A DNA stretch of 64,000 bases, taken from NCBI GenBank assembly GCA_035772405.1, contig JAYKKM010000047.1, positions 7,226,001 through 7,290,000 of the forward strand, in the 5' to 3' direction. The stretch's first letter is position 1. Each line of letters begins with the position of its first letter. Positions 58,303 through 64,000 of this stretch are shown here, in pieces. The DNA is from Chrysogorgia sp. JL179-B06 (lineage: Eukaryota; Cnidaria; Anthozoa; Scleralcyonacea; Chrysogorgiidae). The notes beneath the pieces were generated by a model. That model saw only the letters and a list, made by a program, of their open reading frames with translations, did no database searches and was not told the DNA's origin. The translations under genes were made by a program, and so were the position numbers.

Positions 58303-58565
58303 TGTTGTGGTCTAGTGGTTACCACACATGTCTATATGAGCTGGGATCATGAGACACAGGTTCAAATCCTGGGTAGGACCTCCAAGGTCATAAAAATAAT
58401 TGAGGAGAAAGTGCTACCTTTGCAATAATATCAGCAAATGGTAAGACTTTCAGGTCTTCTCGGATAACGACCTAAAATCGTAGGCCCTCGGAACCCCTAT
58501 AATTGGGCTTTTAGCCTGTTGGGTTATTCCGTTCACCTAAAAACTAAAAACTAAAAAAAAAACTG
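58303..58565 (+). repeat. tRNA-derived SINE, family B copy 2
   Basis: Same head (TGTGGTCTAGTGGTTACCAC), B box and body as copy 1, with an (AAAACTAAAA)n tail. The two copies differ by scattered changes, so the insertions are old. Confidence 0.85.
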
Positions 58566-58919
58566 TCTAGATTTATTTATGAACTGTTGTTGCCTGTGTA
58601 TGATTCTGAACTTATAGTGCAATCCATGACCTACTCTATTGTGTTCTATTATTTACTTTTCTTGTATATTATAACAAAAGCACGTGAGAAATAAATGGCT
58701 TCTGACAACAGCAAATCAATCTGAGCTTCTCCTTTGTTTAACAAGGCAAAATATCCAGCTCTGGCCTTACGCGCTTTGCGGCCGCCATGCGGGATACTGT
58801 AATTGATATTGGTGATAATTTGTAAGATGATTGGTTATATTGACTTTACGCTGACCGATCACACGGAAGGCGCACCGAAATAGTAAATTGGGCAAAATTG
58901 GGATAGGGGTATCTAGTAC

Positions 58920-59545
58920 GTATTCCTTATAAGGAAGCGCAAATAGAAGGCATTGACGAGCAAATAGAGTGAATTAACGAGCAAATAGCTGACACGTTCA
59001 AACCTCGTACCAGCCTCCTTGTTAATTGGATTGTAACCGACCCCAAAACAACAAAGGTCCTAACCCTTTGGCAAACGTTTTCTTAAGAAATAAACCACCC
59101 CCAAAGCTATAGAATATATCAAAGGAAAGTTAAATTATCTATTTACAACATACGTACAGCTTTATCCCGGTAGCTAACTTAGTTCTCTTTAAAAGCGCGC
59201 ATAATCGAACATGCCAAAATATAATTTTCCTAATACGGATACCATCTTGTAAACAAAAACACGGCTGTCTTCGACGAACGTTTTCTTGAGAAATAATCAA
59301 CTCCCAAAGCTACAATATATATTAAAACAAAGATAAATTATCTGTTTACAATATGCGTACAGCTTACCCTGCTAGCGAACGTAGTTTTCTTAAAAAGAGC
59401 GGATAATCGAACATATTGTAACGTGTTAATAATCCCACATCCAGCGGGCTGGTACGAGTGCCATGTATTTGTTCGTTAATGCCTTCTATTTGCTCGTCAA
59501 TGCCTTCTATTTGCTCGTCGGTCACTTCCTTATATGGAATACGTA
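58920..59545. repeat. nested direct and inverted repeats
   Basis: GAGCAAATAGAAGGCATT-type units near 58945 recur inverted near 59480-59520. AACGTTTTCTT.AGAAATAA..A blocks near 59085 and 59277 are direct copies about 190 bp apart. Non-coding. Confidence 0.6.
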
Positions 59546-59891
59546 CTAGAAGTACATATGAAAATTGGGCAAAATTGTTTGGTATGCTTTTTTGGTACCA
59601 CGTACTTAAAAACGGCGACCTCAGCACTGCACCGTATATACAGTACCTCGGTCCACCCCCCCCCCCCCCCCCATGTTAATGCTGCCAAAAATATACATCA
59701 TTTAGATCAGGAAAATACCAAACCGAGAGTTTTTGTCCTTCCGAATTGTGAAGAAGCTATGTAACCAAGCAATTTTAGGATTGGTACCTAGCCCACCAAT
59801 ACATGCAGATTTGCTTCCGTGACTGGCCTTCAGCAAGAGGATTATTTGGTGTTAGCATAATTATTATTTTACTGTTAATACCATCACTTAC

Positions 59892-59974
59892 ATGACGAGA
59901 AATTTAAGAAACATGTTTGTTCATCCAATGGAAATTTATGCAACTTCATGGGGCAGCTTGTCCTGACTAAAACT
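59892..59974 (-). CDS. Cys-loop ligand-gated ion channel subunit, Cys-loop exon
   Basis: An 83-bp exon on the - strand, acceptor ATATAG, donor GTAAGT. It encodes VLVRTSCPMKLHKFPLDEQT-C-FLNFSS. The two cysteines are 13 residues apart with the FPLDEQTC signature, the defining Cys-loop of this receptor superfamily. It joins the upstream exon (ending ..YFSQ plus two bases) with correct phase and restores the expected ten residues between the Tyr and the first Cys. Its last base completes the Phe of the 46076-46192 exon. Confidence 0.88.
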
Positions 59975-60289
59975 CTATATAAATAGATACAATAACATGT
60001 TGGATAAGTTTAGTATTGTGTATACAGTAAATGCGAAATATCCACAAGTCCAGTGGTTTAAAAACGTGAAATGGTACACTAACGCATTAAATTTGGGTTG
60101 TTTTGGTTTTAGATTCATATTACAGGCATACATATTTACATTCTTACCATTTATCACGAAAATCACGTTCAACAATTTATCTCAATCAAAAACCTTTGGA
60201 ACAAGTTTCAAACAATAAAATTCCTTTAGTTCTTTCATCCTTTCAATTTTAAAGTTAAAAATATTATCAATCGGAATTTTCACATTTTA

Positions 60290-60660
60290 CAAAATGATCC
60301 TGAGACGTCAGCCATTTTCACCGATAACCCTTTGGTATCTTTTCGCCGTAATAAAAACATTCGTGACTCCTTAGTACATAGTGCCCTTAAACAAAATACC
60401 TCGGCACCAGCGGGAACATTTTTTTGCGGCCGTTCCTGCTGCAACACATGCCCTTTTCTCAATCCCACTATACAGTTATTACTGCCCCCAAATTCGACCA
60501 CACAATCCGTCATATTTTTCATGCACGTCCACCAACATCATTTATTACATTTCTTGCGATAAATGCCCTAAAATCTACATCAGTGAAACTGGGTTAACGC
60601 CTTATAGCCAGAGGGTTTCTTCCCGGCGTGTTGAAAGTCTGAAAACGCTTTTAACTTGAA
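60290..60660 (+). pseudogene. Penelope-like GIY-YIG fragment
   Basis: The + strand encodes NPLVSFRRNKNIRDSLVHSA, a CGRSCCNTCPF zinc pair and, after a frameshift, IYYISCDKCPKIYISETG. This is the connector and GIY-YIG nuclease core of Penelope-like elements (normally YIGETG). Short, frameshifted, no RT nearby. Confidence 0.7.
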
Positions 60661-61597
60661 TTAAATTAATTTGAATTAATTTTACAAAAACCCAAGGTTT
60701 TTACAGGAATGAAAAAATTCCCTTCCATGCACATAATGATGACCGATTGACCGGGTCAACTTATTATTGCAGTTTCTGTCTTTCTGATTTATAATGTATA
60801 CATTTTTGTTGTGTTTGCATAATTTTGTTCCTAATTGGATGCAAAAGGGGGGTTCGTACGCCCTGAACCTCTGAGTACCTTTGGTCCAGCAAGCTCGGTG
60901 TGAGCTTCATATATATGGAGCTCACTGCTCTGGTCTTACCTAAACCATAACCGCATGGGTACGAGGCTGTACTATCTCCGCTGCAACTTTGACTTTAATG
61001 AGCCAACCACTTATTTTTGCAATTTTGCCCAATATCATGACTGACTTGGATTTCAAGGCAGCACTTCCCTTGCGATAGTATAACTTCTAGTATATCTATA
61101 TTTTGGTATTTATAAAAGCCGATCTCCCTGAAGCACAATCTTATGGGAGTCTAGAAAGGCCTCGCATGCAGTATGTTAAAATATATTCAACATATTAAGG
61201 TGTAGATACACAATCTTTTTCGAGTACGCCATACAAGACGAGGAATGAAGATCAATACCAGCAAGGGAAACATGCATTGACACCTGAATCCTAATTTTCT
61301 GCTGAATCAAAGGCTAAACGAGTTGCCAGACATTCTACTAAGCTCGGATATTGATATTTAGTTTCATAACATATTTCTTCAATATCGTAATAAAATATAT
61401 GGGATATTATAGTATGGTTTGGGCTTTTAATGGTTAGATTTATTTTATGCAGCATTATTCAAGTAAAAATTATTTGTTGTTATTATAGTTTATTATATAC
61501 ATATTTCCGTTGTTATTTGTGGTGTATATCATTGTAAACTTTTTAAAATTATAACCGATGTAGTGTAGGCAGTGTCAGGATAGAAGATTAATATTAC

Positions 61598-62190
61598 TTG
61601 AGGAAATCAAGACTGACTTTGTGGTTGGTCAAAACGATTCCAGATCACAACAGAAATCCGAAGGAAACGCCTTCAGTGAGTGATTTTACAGAACATGTAC
61701 ATATAGATGGTCGATCGCACATGATACGAGCTACAAGAATATGGAACAAACTGCCCCAAGAAATAAATGGAACCACTTCTTTATCCACTTTCAAAATCAA
61801 ACTAAATGAATATTACCACTGTGCCCTACTCTCTATACATACAACCCTGAAGACCCGCGTACATGGAAGTCAATTTGTGTTAAGTGTAACTCTGTACGTA
61901 TCTTCGTTTGTGTATCTCCTACGTGTTGCTTTTAGTCATCTTCTAACTTATGAAAAGTTAATCTCTGTATTATTTGATGTCATTAAGTTATATCATATTA
62001 TTTTTGTATTATATATATCCAGCAATATATGTTAAAACGGATCCGCAGTAATTGGCAATTGCTGTTGCGGCTTTAATTCCTAGCCTTGTAACTAATTTTA
62101 GAATTGTAATGACTATTGTATTGTCATTTTAAACACTTTATAAAATCACATATTACACAAAGCAAAGTTAAATAAAAAGTCTCCACTTCA
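61598..62190 (+). pseudogene. LINE 3' end fragment
   Basis: Residues TRIWNKLPQEINGTTSLSTF and FKIKLNEYY are the C-terminal signature of CR1/L2/Jockey-type ORF2 proteins. A hydrophobic run and an AT-rich 3' UTR follow. No RT domain remains. Confidence 0.65.
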
Positions 62191-62925
62191 TTTGTAAAAA
62201 AATCTGCTTTCCTGGATTTGCTTGAGTTAACTGTTGAAGATAAAAGTTTTTTGACATGCATGCTGTGTAAAATCTTGTTTTTCAGATTCAAAAATATATG
62301 AAATATTGAAAATGAGAAGTATTTTTAAACCTAGCTACTGCAGAGGCAAGATTTATAGATGCCGAACTTTTCATGAGCAGAACCTAATTTCTATTTGGAT
62401 GAGCGCCGTGAGGCTACTCTGTACTCAGTTGATGTATAGTGCATGACATCATTTTGATACAATTTGGTGATTTTGTTGCATTTGGCTTTCTTTCCTGCTT
62501 TCCGTGTGATAGACTGGTTGAGGATTTGAGACAAAAAGTTGATATAATCTCTGGTATAGCGTTCAAGTATATCATCAACGTTTGTATTAGGTCAAATGTT
62601 TCTAGCGGCAGAATATGGTATCTGAAAAATTGGTTGACGTCACACTTATTAGCATTTCGGACAAACAAACTTTTATAGCACATCAACGCGAAGCACAAAT
62701 CATAAATAATTTTGGCATTCAACTATTCACTTCATGTAGAATTTATATCAGTAATACCATGATCGCAACGGATTCTTTTGTCAGTCTCACAGGGCGATTT
62801 AGTCGCTAAACGCCTTCAAAACAGGGGAAATCTTCTAATTTTCCACTTTAGCATAATTGAGCGAACTTGCATTGGTTGACAGCGATGAATTTCAAACAAT
62901 ACAAAATAATACCACGACATGTTGG

Positions 62926-63009
62926 GAAATTAGTGATTAAATGTCCCTCAAGCCAAGTTCCACAATTCCCCCCCTCGGCTTTCGAAGACATTTAATCACT
63001 AATTTCCTT
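62926..63009. repeat. small fold-back repeat
   Basis: GGAAATTAGTGATTAAATGT and its near-exact reverse complement flank about 40 bp in the receptor intron. Confidence 0.7.
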
Positions 63010-63091
63010 AATGTTATAGTAATAATACTTATAATAATATCGTATTCGGGGTTACTGTGACACTTTAAAGCTTATAAATTAGTAAACTCAC

Positions 63092-63306
63092 ACTTGACTG
63101 AAGTAGATATTTCCATTTGGATAGATATTCATGTTAATTCCACCAGATACCTCGAATCGTTTCATCTCTATTAAATTTACGATCCGAAAATCTGGTAACC
63201 ATATTTTGTCCAAGAAATGTTCTCGGACTTTGATCCGTTTTGAAGAATTCCATGTGAGACGGTAGTCATTCCATCGCTGTCTAATATAGAGTATCATTCC
63301 TGCTTC
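63092..63306 (-). CDS. Cys-loop ligand-gated ion channel subunit, extracellular exon
   Basis: A - strand exon between GGGTTTTAG and GTGAGT. It encodes EAGMILYIRQRWNDYRLTWN, then HFLDKIWLPDFRIVNL and NIYPNGNIYFSQ. The RQ.W.D.RL and DKIW.PD motifs (loop D/A region) and the NG.I.YS strand are standard for the N-terminal ligand-binding domain. It is the most 5' exon visible. Signal peptide and first strands must lie to the right of the window. Confidence 0.88.
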
Positions 63307-63818
63307 CTAAAACCCAAATGAAATAAAGGTGAAAAGTGCATGCAAATATATACAATTTGACATAAACTTTCAAGTTATTTAAATTGAATTAAATGTATAC
63401 TTTCGAAATATATTTAATATGCAATAACCTGAGTTACGTACTTTGCGCATTCTCATTGGTTGTTAACCATGATCAATTAGAGGACAGACGTACAGCTCAC
63501 ATCAGCTCACGTCAATCACGCTAGATGACTGCTTTTGTCTTATAAAACAAATAGATTCCATTTCGCCGTTCTCTGTTCAGTTATAGATGCACAGAAGACG
63601 TCAGAACGTCGTAATTAAATCAATGACCCACTCGACAACGGCAAAATGGAATCTATTTGTTAAATAAACGATTACAAGATAAGCATTCACAAATCACAGT
63701 TAAATGCTATTACTTTTTTACAATTGGAAGTACAGTAAATGTTAATATAGTGATTACTTATTATATATAGCTTTACTCGTGAGCAGTCTTAACGCAGCTT
63801 TTACGGCGGTCATAACCA

Positions 63819-63996
63819 GGCGCGGATTTAGAAGTTAGTCGCATAAATTAGATTTAGAATTTGCAATTCAAAATACCTGTGAATAACAATCCTATTGGAT
63901 AGGTTGTTGTTCTGAATTATTCTTAAGAAAAGCATAACCAATAGGGTTGTTCATGGAGTGTCTAATTTATGCGACTAACTTCTAAATCCGCGCCTG
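63819..63996. mobile_element. hAT-type MITE, about 178 bp
   Basis: Ends CAGGCGCGGATTTAGAAGTT and the reverse complement over about 36 bp. CAGG.GCGGAT ends are typical of hAT non-autonomous elements. The right flank reaches the window end, so the 8-bp duplication cannot be checked. Confidence 0.65.
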
Positions 63997-64000
63997 ATAA

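Noticed and set aside
61598..62035. Possible membrane protein on the + strand
   Set aside because: The first part is a LINE C-terminal signature; the hydrophobic tail is AT-rich 3' sequence read through.

Overview
This is AT-rich animal nuclear DNA. It has GT-AG introns, neuronal-type ion channel genes, tRNA-derived SINEs and a mixed load of transposable elements: BEL/Pao, Penelope-like, LINE, R4/Dong-like, PIF/Harbinger, hAT-like, MITEs and long (TA)n arrays. A cnidarian is my best guess. Another marine invertebrate is possible, and nothing in the window fixes the species.

Two host genes frame the window. A two-pore-domain (K2P) potassium channel lies on the + strand in two exons (3968-4268 and 15529-16169). 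Its 11.3 kb intron is filled with retroelement debris and hammerhead ribozyme motifs. A Cys-loop ligand-gated ion channel subunit lies on the - strand. Five phase-compatible exons can be traced (63092-63306, 59892-59974, 46076-46192, 34891-35243, 34086-34343), with the 5' exons beyond the right edge. Its introns hold an intact BEL/Pao retrotransposon (38545-45275), R4/Dong-like fragments, SINEs and repeat blocks.

The most unusual object is a composite DNA transposon at 18373-28125 (9753 bp). Its ends are perfect inverted repeats of about 125 bp that run inward into 21-bp tandem arrays facing each other. It is bounded by a 6-bp target duplication (CTATCC). A paralogous repeat at about 47.1 kb preserves the uninterrupted target site, which proves the insertion independently. 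The element carries two convergent genes whose stop codons are 6 bp apart: a DDE integrase with a split HTH exon, and a multi-exon HECT-type E3 ubiquitin ligase. Both are decayed in this copy. A complete PIF/Harbinger transposon (19293-21848; TTA duplication; transposase plus MADF/Myb-like gene) inserted exactly into the 5' splice site of the integrase intron.

Other content, left to right: a frameshifted BRO-N domain gene at the left edge; a hAT-like transposase remnant (1660-2906); a Penelope-like element with GIY-YIG remnant (8170-10051); two LINE remnants (11550-14890); several palindromic MITEs in 29-34 kb; a GC-rich repeat block (51.8-53.3 kb); an array of a GGGCTTAACTCGA-like motif (54.2-54.5 kb); a duplicated segment (55.4-56.5 kb); another GIY-YIG fragment (60.3 kb) and a LINE 3' end (61.6-62.2 kb).
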